Origin: Hufsiella ginkgonis
GTDB lineage: Bacteria; Bacteroidota; Bacteroidia; Sphingobacteriales; Sphingobacteriaceae
NCBI RefSeq assembly: GCF_009834915.1
Contig: NZ_WVHS01000002.1
Coordinates: forward strand, 558,001-622,000
Length of the DNA stretch: 64,000 nt
Reading direction: 5' to 3'
Positions within the stretch are counted from its first letter, which is position 1, and each line of letters begins with the position of its first letter. The position numbers and the translations under genes are program-made. Below, piece after piece: positions 35,693 to 43,185 of this stretch. Below the pieces are notes generated by a model that had not been told where the DNA came from, did not search any database, and saw only the letters and a list, made by a program, of their open reading frames with translations.

Positions 35693-35887
35693 TTAGATTT
35701 TTACCATCCGGGAATCCGTCTCCAGGCGTTCCACTGATGCTATACGCAACATATCATGGTACCCGGGAAAGAGCAGGTTTAACAAATAATTGTATTCCAA
35801 CGGGTATATCAATCCATCGCTAACGGTCAATTCGATGCAGATCACAAAAACAACCAGCTGAGGAGCGATACCAATAATCGTCGCCAT
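35693..35887 (-). CDS. Small hypothetical protein, 64 aa
   Basis: Not recognised. The first 20 residues are hydrophobic (IIGIAPQLVVFVICIEL) and the rest is polar. Its ATG is 4 bp after the DUF5990 stop and its stop is 4 bp before the yigZ GTG, a spacing typical of a genuine co-translated gene. No homologue is known to me, so it could still be a spurious frame. Confidence 0.5.
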   Translation of the reverse strand: MATIIGIAPQLVVFVICIELTVSDGLIYPLEYNYLLNLLFPGYHDMLRIASVERLETDSRMVKI

Positions 35888-35891
35888 ATGC

Positions 35892-36332
35892 TTATTTATT
35901 TTCGAGTTTCCAACCTTTAAACGGTTTCACGGTCGCACAATTCGGCGTACCGTCGCTGCCCTTGCCGGGAACCTGCGCCTGCAATACAAAGGACTCTTCG
36001 TTTAACAGGATATTCACCGTATCCCAGCCGATGCCCCTCAGGGGCACTTTTAACCTGCGTGTCCATTCAGAATCCCACTGGCCGGCGCTTTTACCGATGT
36101 CGATATAAATAAAGCGGTCGCCGGTAGCGCCATGCACCTGCTTACCAAGAAAATCGGGGGCGTCGTCCTTACCTTGCTTAACCCTGACAATACATTCGAA
36201 AACCAGGTTGGCGCCATCTGATCGTTGCTTTTGCACGATCTTGTAGTTATTGCCGCCGCCTTCCTGGAGACTAAAGTCAACACCTTCGTTCGGGCTTTCG
36301 AGCACAATCCTGCATATGAATTCCTGGTTCAT
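35892..36332 (-). CDS. DUF5990 family protein
   Basis: The 146-aa protein (FICRIVLESPNEGVDFSLQEG, a GATGDRFIYIDIGKSAGQ segment and VPLRGIGWDTV) matches Bacteroidota proteins annotated as DUF5990. No signal peptide is present, so it is cytosolic. Function unknown. It leads the group DUF5990, 64-aa protein, yigZ. Confidence 0.75.
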   Translation of the reverse strand: MNQEFICRIVLESPNEGVDFSLQEGGGNNYKIVQKQRSDGANLVFECIVRVKQGKDDAPDFLGKQVHGATGDRFIYIDIGKSAGQWDSEWTRRLKVPLRGIGWDTVNILLNEESFVLQAQVPGKGSDGTPNCATVKPFKGWKLENK

Positions 36333-36366
36333 AGGTTAAGATTAAGGTTTTCAGATACAAAAACCT

Positions 36367-36374
36367 AATTTCGA
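36367..36374 (+). promoter_or_regulatory. -7 promoter element TAATTTCG of the thioesterase-sulfatase pair
   Basis: A TAnnTTCG word with about 15 nt to the thioesterase start codon. Confidence 0.5.
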
Positions 36375-36388
36375 AAAAAAATGCGTTT

Positions 36389-36811
36389 ATGACCAACGAT
36401 TTCGCATATAGTCGTTTTACCACCGAGTTCCGGGTGCGGCCGGACGATATCGATATGTTTCAGCATGTGCATAACAGTAAATATTTCGATTATGTGCTTG
36501 CCGCCCGTTACGACCAAATGGAGCGCTTTTATAAAATGCCCATGGAAGAGTTTATGGAACAAGGGTACGGATGGGTGGTAAAAACGGCACACGTAGATTA
36601 CAAACGCCCTATGAGCATGGGCGACGAATTTATCGTAGAAACAGGCATAGAAAACATGAGCGGGAAAGGATGTAGGGTACAGTTTAACATCACGATAAAG
36701 AAAACGGGCAAGATCGCCTGCGACGGCTGGTTCGACTATGTGCTGATCGACATCAAATCCGGGCGGAGTATGCCTGTTACGGAAGAGATGATCGGAAGGT
36801 ATTCGATTTGA
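36389..36811 (+). CDS. Acyl-CoA thioesterase (4HBT hotdog family)
   Basis: The 140-aa hotdog protein has the 4HBT motif RPDDIDMFQHVHNSKYFDYV, where D in DMFQH is the likely catalytic residue. It resembles FadM/YbgC-type thioesterases acting on acyl-CoA. The substrate is not predictable. It lies 22 bp upstream of the sulfatase gene and may be co-transcribed with it. Confidence 0.88.
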   Translation: MTNDFAYSRFTTEFRVRPDDIDMFQHVHNSKYFDYVLAARYDQMERFYKMPMEEFMEQGYGWVVKTAHVDYKRPMSMGDEFIVETGIENMSGKGCRVQFNITIKKTGKIACDGWFDYVLIDIKSGRSMPVTEEMIGRYSI

Positions 36812-36833
36812 AGGGCTAAAGAGAATTGAAAAA

Positions 36834-38435
36834 ATGAGGAAAAGGAGATTATTTACAGGGGCGCTGATGATGCTGGGGGTGATTTCGATGGGGTTCGTGC
36901 AGGCAGTAAAGCGACCGAACGTTATTATTATCCTGGCGGACGACATGGGTTACTCAGATATCGGGTGTTTTGGCGGCGACGCCCGGACCCCGAACCTGGA
37001 TGCCCTGGCGGCCGGCGGCTTAAAGATGACACAGTTTTACAATGCGTCGCGGTGCTGTCCATCGCGCGCATCGCTGCTTACCGGCTTGTACCCGCACCAG
37101 GCGGGTGTGGGCGATATGGTAAATACCCGGGTACAGCCCGCCTACCAGGGATACCTGAACCAGAATTCGGTAACGATTGCAGAAGCGATGAAGCGCAGTG
37201 GATACAACACCTATATGGCGGGGAAATGGCACGTAGGCCAGGCCCCGGAGCATTGGCCGGTAAAACGGGGATTCGACCGGTATTTCGGACTGATCGACGG
37301 TGCGAACAGCTATTTTGGAAATATCCCCTACCGCCCTAACCAAACGCTAACCATCGCGCTGGATGATAAGCCGTACGATCCTGGTCCCGGCTACTACAGC
37401 ACCGATGCCTATACCGATTATGCGATCAAATTTATTGACGAAGGGCAGCCATCGGGTAAACCGTTTTTCCTGTACCTCGCTTACCAGGCTCCGCATTGGC
37501 CGCTGCAGGCGCTCCCGGAAGATATCCAAAAATACAAAGGCAAGTTTATGGCGGGTTGGGATGAGCTTCGCATGCAGCGATTTAAACGAATGAAAGCAAG
37601 CGGGATCCTGCCGGCAAATGCGGTATTGTCTCCCCGCGATTCGTCGTTACGCGACTGGAACACGCTGAACACCGACGAAAAAGTACGTTGGGATGACCAG
37701 ATGGCTGTTTATGCGGCCATGATCGACCGAATGGACCAGAACATTGGCCGGCTGCGTAAAAAATTGCGGGAGCTGAAGCAGGATAAAAACACGGTGATCA
37801 TGTTCCTGTCTGATAACGGGGCGAGCCACGAAAAAATTAACCCGACCGGCTTTACTCCCCAAATGTTCGCCAACAGCCAGAAGATGGCCAGCGAACCAGG
37901 TTCCTTTACGGCCTATGGCATTCCCGGCGCCAATGTCAGCAATACACCGTTCAGGATGTTCAAGCATTGGGAATACGAAGGCGGCACCTCTACCCCATTC
38001 ATCGCTTATGGGCCGGGCATTGTTAAACCAGGCATAAAAAGCGACCGTCCGGCGCATTTAATCGACCTGATGCCTACCTGTCTCGGGCTGGCCGCAGCTC
38101 CCTACCCGAAACAGTATCGTGGCAACACCATCACCCCTGCCGAGGGCGTCAGCCTGCTGCCCGTCTTCCGCGGAAACCTGTGGAAAGGACATCCGGCCCT
38201 TTTCTTCGAACATGAGGGAAGCAGGGCGGTGCGCCAGGGCGACTGGAAACTTGTCTCGGAATTCCCGGCAAACAAGTGGCAGCTGTATAACATACGTTCA
38301 GACAGGGCGGAAATACACGACCTGGGCGCTAAAAACCCGGCAAAAGTGAAAGAGCTGGTCGGCCTTTATGAAAATTGGACAAAACATGCCGGGGTGATCG
38401 ACTTCGACAAACTGGAGAAGAAAAGAAGCGATTGA
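36834..38435 (+). CDS. Secreted type I arylsulfatase
   Basis: The 533-aa protein has a signal peptide (to about residue 24) and the alkaline-phosphatase-superfamily sulfatase fold. Metal ligands D35/D36 lie in ILADDMGYSD. The activation motif C74-C-P-S-R78 (C-x-P-x-R) is followed by ASLLTG, so C74 should be converted to formylglycine. GKWHVG and FLSDNGAS are also present. It resembles the S1_4 group (arylsulfatase A-like). No sulfatase-maturing enzyme is in this window, so it must be encoded elsewhere. It lies 22 bp after the thioesterase gene. Substrate unknown. Confidence 0.92.
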   Translation: MRKRRLFTGALMMLGVISMGFVQAVKRPNVIIILADDMGYSDIGCFGGDARTPNLDALAAGGLKMTQFYNASRCCPSRASLLTGLYPHQAGVGDMVNTRVQPAYQGYLNQNSVTIAEAMKRSGYNTYMAGKWHVGQAPEHWPVKRGFDRYFGLIDGANSYFGNIPYRPNQTLTIALDDKPYDPGPGYYSTDAYTDYAIKFIDEGQPSGKPFFLYLAYQAPHWPLQALPEDIQKYKGKFMAGWDELRMQRFKRMKASGILPANAVLSPRDSSLRDWNTLNTDEKVRWDDQMAVYAAMIDRMDQNIGRLRKKLRELKQDKNTVIMFLSDNGASHEKINPTGFTPQMFANSQKMASEPGSFTAYGIPGANVSNTPFRMFKHWEYEGGTSTPFIAYGPGIVKPGIKSDRPAHLIDLMPTCLGLAAAPYPKQYRGNTITPAEGVSLLPVFRGNLWKGHPALFFEHEGSRAVRQGDWKLVSEFPANKWQLYNIRSDRAEIHDLGAKNPAKVKELVGLYENWTKHAGVIDFDKLEKKRSD

Positions 38436-38453
38436 TGCCTTAGATGTCCAACG

Positions 38454-39572
38454 TTACTTAAACCACCCTTTCCGGTAGAAATAAAAGACCTGTATTGCGG
38501 CCAGCAACCCCATAGCCAGCAATGTGTACAGGTAACCGTTTTCCGCGTATAGCTCGGGCATGTTGTGATGCAGCACCTTCCCGGTTTCGGGATCGGTGTA
38601 GGAGAAATTCATGCCGTATACGCCTGCGATAAAGGTAAGCGGGATAAAAATCGAAGAAATGATGGTAAGCACCTTCATGATCTCGTTCATGCGATTGCTG
38701 ATGATCGAGAGGTTCATGTCGATGAGCGTGGTGGTTACGTCTTTGTAGCTCTCCACCAGGTCCACAACCTGCATACAATGGTCGTAAATATCTTTCAGGA
38801 ACGTTTTGGTATCCTGGGTGATCAGCGGCGAGTCGCTGCGTATCATATCATTGATCTTGTCGCGTTCGGGCCACGCCGCACGGCGGATGAGGATCATAGC
38901 CCGCTTAATCTCCTGGATCTTGTACATAATGCTTTTGTCGGGCTTACGGTATAACAGCTCTTCGATCATGTCGAGCTCGTCGCCAAGCCGGTAGATCAGT
39001 CCGAAATAATTATCAATGATCACGTCCATCAGCGTGTACATCAGGTAAGATGATCCCGCGAAGCGGATATTGCCTTTTCCGCCTTCGAGCCTGGTAACTA
39101 CCGGGTGCAGGCAATCCTGGTAGTTTTCCTGGAAGCTGATGAGGATATCGGGCATCAGGATGAACGACATCTGTTCGTTCTCGATCTCCAGGTTGTCGTT
39201 GAGGTAGAGCATGCGGCTGGTAGCAAAAAGATATCCATCATATTCATCGAGCTTGGGGCGCTGGAGCGTACCCGCGATATCTTCGAGCACCAGTTTATGG
39301 ATGTTAAAGCGCTTGCCGATGTATTCGAACAGCTCCATGCTTCCCAGCCCGCGGATATCTACCCAGTGCGTAAGGCCCTGGTGTTTTGCCAGGTGCGCAT
39401 CAAGCTCACCGGAATTTTTAATCTCCTGGCTGATGAGCTCGCTTTCGCTGTAAGAAAAAACGGTGATCAGCGGTTCCAGGGCGTCTGCATCGAGCTCGAT
39501 CACGCCCGGACTGTTACCTGCTACCTGGCGGTATTTTTTTGGTTTGATGGTTATGCGCCTGATCTTCGACAT
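38454..39572 (-). CDS. corA: Magnesium/cobalt transporter CorA
   Basis: The 372-aa protein has an acidic N-terminal cytoplasmic domain, a long stalk helix (about 215-300) and two C-terminal membrane helices. The signature is YGMNFSY and the C-terminus ends in YRKGWFK. CorA forms a pentameric Mg2+ channel. The TAA stop lies in a 7-bp unit ACGTTAC at 38451-38457. It starts 2 bp after wbqC. Confidence 0.95.
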   Translation of the reverse strand: MSKIRRITIKPKKYRQVAGNSPGVIELDADALEPLITVFSYSESELISQEIKNSGELDAHLAKHQGLTHWVDIRGLGSMELFEYIGKRFNIHKLVLEDIAGTLQRPKLDEYDGYLFATSRMLYLNDNLEIENEQMSFILMPDILISFQENYQDCLHPVVTRLEGGKGNIRFAGSSYLMYTLMDVIIDNYFGLIYRLGDELDMIEELLYRKPDKSIMYKIQEIKRAMILIRRAAWPERDKINDMIRSDSPLITQDTKTFLKDIYDHCMQVVDLVESYKDVTTTLIDMNLSIISNRMNEIMKVLTIISSIFIPLTFIAGVYGMNFSYTDPETGKVLHHNMPELYAENGYLYTLLAMGLLAAIQVFYFYRKGWFK

Positions 39573-39574
39573 AG

Positions 39575-40183
39575 TTAAAGGTACGCCGAACTACCGGGTC
39601 CCTGGCTGAATAACAAATCTATTACGCTTAAGTTGGAGGCAAATCCGTTTCGGTCGGCAAACAGCTGGAAATAAGGCTTTGCCTGGAAGTCAGACCGCGT
39701 TTTGGGGTGAATGCTACCGCGAAGATCGGCCACGGCTGCGGACGGAGGCTGGTAACCGGTCGTATATGTCCATTGAATGTGCATTTTCAGGAACTTAAGC
39801 AACAGGCGGAGCAGGGCCTCGTTATAATCGAACAGGAAAGTAGTTTTTTCTTCGTAGAACGATGCGAGCTCATCTTCGTAAAACTCGAAATAAGCGGCGC
39901 TCCGGTAGCAGGTTTGCAGGCTCATCCAATGCTGGCGCTGCCAGTTGAAGTCATAGCTGATTTTTACATCCTTAAAAGGTGTGTGCACTTTCGAGCCTTT
40001 TATCACCGGTATGATCAGGTCGAGCTTGCCATTGTGCGAACTGATCACCGCCCTGTTGCGGTAGGTTTGTTTTGGGAAATGCTCGTTGCGCTCGAGCAAT
40101 ACCGTATCTTTTGCATGCTTCAGCTCGCTGAAATATTGTACCGGCGGCAAGTAAAATAATGGGAATATCGTGCCTTTATCCAT
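39575..40183 (-). CDS. WbqC family protein
   Basis: The 202-aa protein begins TIFPLFYLPPVQYFSELKHA, as WbqC-like proteins of Bacteroidota do. It is related to proteins encoded in polysaccharide gene clusters, with unproven activity (possibly amide or sugar modification). It shares a divergent promoter region with the glycosyltransferase gene. CorA follows after 2 bp. Confidence 0.8.
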   Translation of the reverse strand: MDKGTIFPLFYLPPVQYFSELKHAKDTVLLERNEHFPKQTYRNRAVISSHNGKLDLIIPVIKGSKVHTPFKDVKISYDFNWQRQHWMSLQTCYRSAAYFEFYEDELASFYEEKTTFLFDYNEALLRLLLKFLKMHIQWTYTTGYQPPSAAVADLRGSIHPKTRSDFQAKPYFQLFADRNGFASNLSVIDLLFSQGPGSSAYL

Positions 40184-40192
40184 CCTATCCTG

Positions 40193-40200
40193 TATGTTTG
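40193..40200 (+). promoter_or_regulatory. -7 promoter element TATGTTTG of the glycosyltransferase
   Basis: An exact -7 word. A transcript from about 40206 would begin inside or next to the CAGT array at 40221. Confidence 0.55.
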
Positions 40201-40207
40201 CTGGCGC

Positions 40208-40215
40208 CGAAAGTA
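40208..40215 (-). promoter_or_regulatory. -7 promoter element TACTTTCG of wbqC-corA
   Basis: A TAnnTTCG word on the minus strand with about 20 nt of leader to ATG 40183. It lies just beyond the plus-strand -7 word at 40193-40200, so the two divergent promoters overlap and polymerase can use only one at a time. Confidence 0.5.
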
Positions 40216-40220
40216 ATAAA

Positions 40221-40297
40221 TAGTTATCAGTGATCAGGGGTCAGTTATCAGTTATCAGCGGTCAGCTATCAGCCGTCAGCTATCAGCCGTCGGCTTC
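40221..40297. repeat. Unbroken CAGTnnn/CAGCnnn 7-bp array, eleven units
   Basis: Units tagttat, cagtgat, caggggt, cagttat, cagttat, cagcggt, cagctat, cagccgt, cagctat, cagccgt and cggcttc follow with no phase slip. The array lies between promoter and the conserved start of the glycosyltransferase and is open in that gene's reading frame. Confidence 0.9.
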
Positions 40298-41324
40298 TGT
40301 TCCGAAAGTGGCCGTGGTGATCATCAATTGGAACGGACGGCATTTCCTGGAGCGGTTCCTGCCGGCTGTTTGCGGCTCTACTTATCCCAACCTGGAGGTG
40401 GTACTGGGCGATAATGCGTCGACGGACGATTCGCTGGAATTTACCCGCCTGCACTTCCCGCAGGTGCGAATCTGTGTAAACGACCGGAATTATGGTTATG
40501 CCGGCGGCTACAACCGGTTGCTGGAACATATAGATGCCGATTATTTCGTATTGCTCAACTCGGACGTGGAAGTTGTTCCTGGCTGGATAGAGCCCGTTAT
40601 TAAGCTCATGGAAAGCGACCCGGCCATCGCGGCAGCACAACCCAAGATCCTTTCGTGGCATAAGCGGCAATATTTTGAGCACGCAGGTGCGGCCGGTGGC
40701 TATATCGACCGGTATGGCTACCCGTTTTGCCGCGGCAGGATATTCGATTCGGTAGAGGAAGATTCGGGTCAGTACGACACTGCCGGGGAGATCTTCTGGG
40801 CATCGGGCGCGGCTTTTTTTATCCGCAAAAGTTGCTGGGATGCCTGCGGCGGGTTCGACGCCGATTTTTTTGCACACATGGAAGAGATCGATCTCTGCTG
40901 GCGGCTTAAAAACCGCGGCTACAAGGTAATGTCGTGCCCGGAAAGCACCGTGTACCACGTAGGCGCCGGCACCCTGCAAAGCGACAGTCCGTTTAAGACT
41001 TACCTAAACTTCAGGAATAACCTGGTGATGCTGAAAAAGAACCTCCCACCCAATAAGGCAGGCATGATACTTTTCATTCGTTTCTGGCTTGATCTTATTT
41101 CGCTCCTGCGCTTTATACTACAAGGGAAATTTAAACTCGCCGGCGCGATAAGCCATGCCCACCGGTACTTCACCTGGAACTACAGAAAAATAAGCCGGAA
41201 GCGTGAAAAGAATTTCGCCGAATTTAACGCCAAGGGCCAATGGGACGGCAGCGTGGTGTGGGCGTATTTTGCGAAAGGGAAAAGGAAGTTTGCGCAGGTG
41301 GTGAAGGGGGGGAAGGAGGAATAG
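40230..41324 (+). CDS. Family 2 glycosyltransferase
   Basis: The 364-aa protein has a GT-A fold with VAVVIINWNGRHFLERFLPAV at the start of the domain, the LGDNASTDDS loop, the DXD-like LLNSDVEV and the acceptor-side HMEEIDLCWRL. It resembles rhamnosyl- or mannosyl-transferase-like WcaA/RfbF proteins. The frame opens with GTG at 40230 inside the 7-bp array, giving 26 repeat-derived residues; a GTG at 40308 would start at the conserved VAVV and is equally possible. The stop TAG at 41322 lies in the first AATAGAG unit of the next array. The product is likely cytosolic with a C-terminal amphipathic region. Confidence 0.85.
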   Translation: MIRGQLSVISGQLSAVSYQPSASVPKVAVVIINWNGRHFLERFLPAVCGSTYPNLEVVLGDNASTDDSLEFTRLHFPQVRICVNDRNYGYAGGYNRLLEHIDADYFVLLNSDVEVVPGWIEPVIKLMESDPAIAAAQPKILSWHKRQYFEHAGAAGGYIDRYGYPFCRGRIFDSVEEDSGQYDTAGEIFWASGAAFFIRKSCWDACGGFDADFFAHMEEIDLCWRLKNRGYKVMSCPESTVYHVGAGTLQSDSPFKTYLNFRNNLVMLKKNLPPNKAGMILFIRFWLDLISLLRFILQGKFKLAGAISHAHRYFTWNYRKISRKREKNFAEFNAKGQWDGSVVWAYFAKGKRKFAQVVKGGKEE

Positions 41325-41521
41325 AGAATAGGGAGTAGAAAGTAGAAAATAGAAAACAGAAAATAGAGAATAGGAAATAGAAAAATAGGCAATAGAAAAT
41401 AGAGAAAAAGGGAACGGGTAATGAGGATTTCTATTCTATGTTTCCTATTTTCTGTTTTCTATTCTCTATTTTCTGTTTTCTGTTCTCTGTTCTCTACTCC
41501 CTATTCCCCATTTTCCCAACT
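41320..41521. repeat. Long inverted pair of AATAGAR / CTATTYT 7-bp arrays
   Basis: The left arm (41320-41425, about 15 units such as aatagag, agtagaa, aacagaa) and the right arm (41431-41521, 13 units such as ctatttt, ctgtttt, ctattcc) are reverse complements in consensus. They fill the gap between two convergent genes and could fold into a hairpin of about 90 bp, serving as a two-way transcription block. The left arm contains the stop codon of the glycosyltransferase. Confidence 0.9.
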
Positions 41522-41523
41522 TC

Positions 41524-41832
41524 CTACAGTATCAGGATCAGCACCAGGATGATGATGATGATGGCACCTACAGAAAGGTATACGCCGCCACCCATCGCAC
41601 GGGCTTCTTTCTTCATGGCTTTCAGCTCGCTTTTCAGCTCTTTGCGTTCTTCGCGGCTGAGGCTCGATTTATCCATCGACTTGATCTCTTCAACTCTTTG
41701 TTTTATTTCCTGGATCCGTACTTGCTGCTGTTCAGTAAGCTCGGGCGCTTTTTTGTCGTCCTTAACATCAGCGGCCATCGTAGTGAATCCCATCATGAGG
41801 AATGCAACCAGAACATAGATTTTCTTTTTCAT
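41524..41832 (-). CDS. Small secreted helical protein with C-terminal membrane helix
   Basis: Not assigned to a family. The 102-aa protein has a signal peptide (after about residue 20, TTMAA), a strongly charged helical part (25-80, KELKSELKAMKKEAR) and a C-terminal hydrophobic helix (83-102) ending at the last residue. It may be a tail-anchored periplasmic helix. It is transcribed towards the inverted repeat. Confidence 0.6.
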   Translation of the reverse strand: MKKKIYVLVAFLMMGFTTMAADVKDDKKAPELTEQQQVRIQEIKQRVEEIKSMDKSSLSREERKELKSELKAMKKEARAMGGGVYLSVGAIIIIILVLILIL

Positions 41833-41946
41833 GTTGTTGAGTTTATTTTGTTGTAATAGCTACATAAGCAGGCAACAGGAAAAATTGTTTTAACGCATTA
41901 AAAAATTGCATTTTTGCGCTCCGCTCACAGGCGGGTACTGATACAT

Positions 41947-43185
41947 ATGGCGACACCTAGAAAAGCAGCGATGGGGTTCATTTTCGTCACGCTCCTGATA
42001 GACACGATCGGGTTCGGACTTATTTACCCCGTATTACCGCGGCTGATTGAACAAATGATCCATGGCGACCTTAGCCAGGCCTCCCGGTGGAATGCGTGGC
42101 TGATGTCGGCCTATGCCGTTACCCAATTTATTTGTGCGCCGGTCATCGGGAGCCTGAGTGATAAATATGGGCGCCGGCCGGTATTGCTCTTGTCGTTGTT
42201 TGGATTCGGGCTGGATTATATCCTGCTGTCGCTGGCGCCCACCATCTGGTGGCTGGTGGCCGGCCGCGTGATCGCAGGTATTACCGGCGCGAGCTTCACT
42301 ACCGCATCGGCTTACATCGCAGACATCAGCACGGCCGAAGACCGGGCAAAAAACTTCGGCATGATCGGGGCCGCTTTCGGGCTTGGCTTTATCATCGGCC
42401 CTGCCATCGGCGGCTTACTGGGAGAGCTTGGCCCGCGCGTGCCATTTATTGTAGCCGCGTGCCTCACCTTAATGAATTTTATTTACGGTTATTTCGTACT
42501 TCCTGAATCATTATCAGCCGAAAACCGCCGCCCTTTTTCCTGGGTAAGATCCAACCCGCTGGGCTCGGTGCTCCAGCTTAAACAATATAAAGGGGTTGGC
42601 GGCCTCATCCTGGCGCTGGTATTCGTATACATCGGCGGTTATGCCGTTCAAAGCACCTGGGCATATGTCAATATCGAGAAGTTCAACTGGGGCGAAGGCC
42701 TCATTGGTATTTCGTTAACCGTAGTGGGCGTATTGGTGGCGGGTGTGCAAGGCGGATTGATCCGTTTTACCAACCCGCGGTTAGGGAACGAAAAAAGTAT
42801 TTACGTCGGTCTTGGGCTTTATGCGGCCGGCCTCGTACTGTTCGCGTTCGCTAACCAGGGGTGGATGATGTTTGCATTCCTGGTGCCTTATTGCCTTGGC
42901 GGGATCGCGGGGCCGGCGCTTCAATCAGTGATCACCGAACATGTGCCATCAAACGAGCAGGGTGAGCTGCAGGGAACGCTTACCAGCCTCATGAGCCTTA
43001 CCATGATCTTCGGACCGATGCTGATGAACAACCTATTTTCCTGGTGTACGGGCAAAGGCGCCGCGATCTATTTCCCGGGAGCTCCTTTCCTGGCGGGAGC
43101 TATTTTTATGGTCATCAGCATCGTTATCGCGGCAGCAAGTATGAAGAAACCTTCGTTCATAAACCGGGGAACCGGGAAAGCGTAA
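41947..43185 (+). CDS. MFS transporter, TCR/Tet-like
   Basis: A 12-helix major facilitator of 412 aa from ATG 41947. The loop 2-3 signature [12 protein letters not shown], motif [17 protein letters not shown] and the N-terminal [13 protein letters not shown] match the TCR1/DHA1 group that includes TetA. The substrate is not predictable; tetracycline resistance is not implied. The frame continues upstream to a TTG at 41914, which lies at the near-consensus -7 word CATTTTTG, so that start is less likely. Its stop abuts the stop of the next gene. Confidence 0.88.
   Translation: MATPRKAAMGFIFVTLLIDTIGFGLIYPVLPRLIEQMIHGDLSQASRWNAWLMSAYAVTQFICAPVIGSLSDKYGRRPVLLLSLFGFGLDYILLSLAPTIWWLVAGRVIAGITGASFTTASAYIADISTAEDRAKNFGMIGAAFGLGFIIGPAIGGLLGELGPRVPFIVAACLTLMNFIYGYFVLPESLSAENRRPFSWVRSNPLGSVLQLKQYKGVGGLILALVFVYIGGYAVQSTWAYVNIEKFNWGEGLIGISLTVVGVLVAGVQGGLIRFTNPRLGNEKSIYVGLGLYAAGLVLFAFANQGWMMFAFLVPYCLGGIAGPALQSVITEHVPSNEQGELQGTLTSLMSLTMIFGPMLMNNLFSWCTGKGAAIYFPGAPFLAGAIFMVISIVIAAASMKKPSFINRGTGKA

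Noticed and set aside
40221-40297. CRISPR array from the regular short repeats
   Set aside because: The period is 7 bp with no spacers of 25-40 bp and no cas genes; it is a tandem array.
41947-43185. Tetracycline resistance gene
   Set aside because: The MFS signature only shows the TCR/DHA1 group; sequence does not support a drug, and no mobile element is near.
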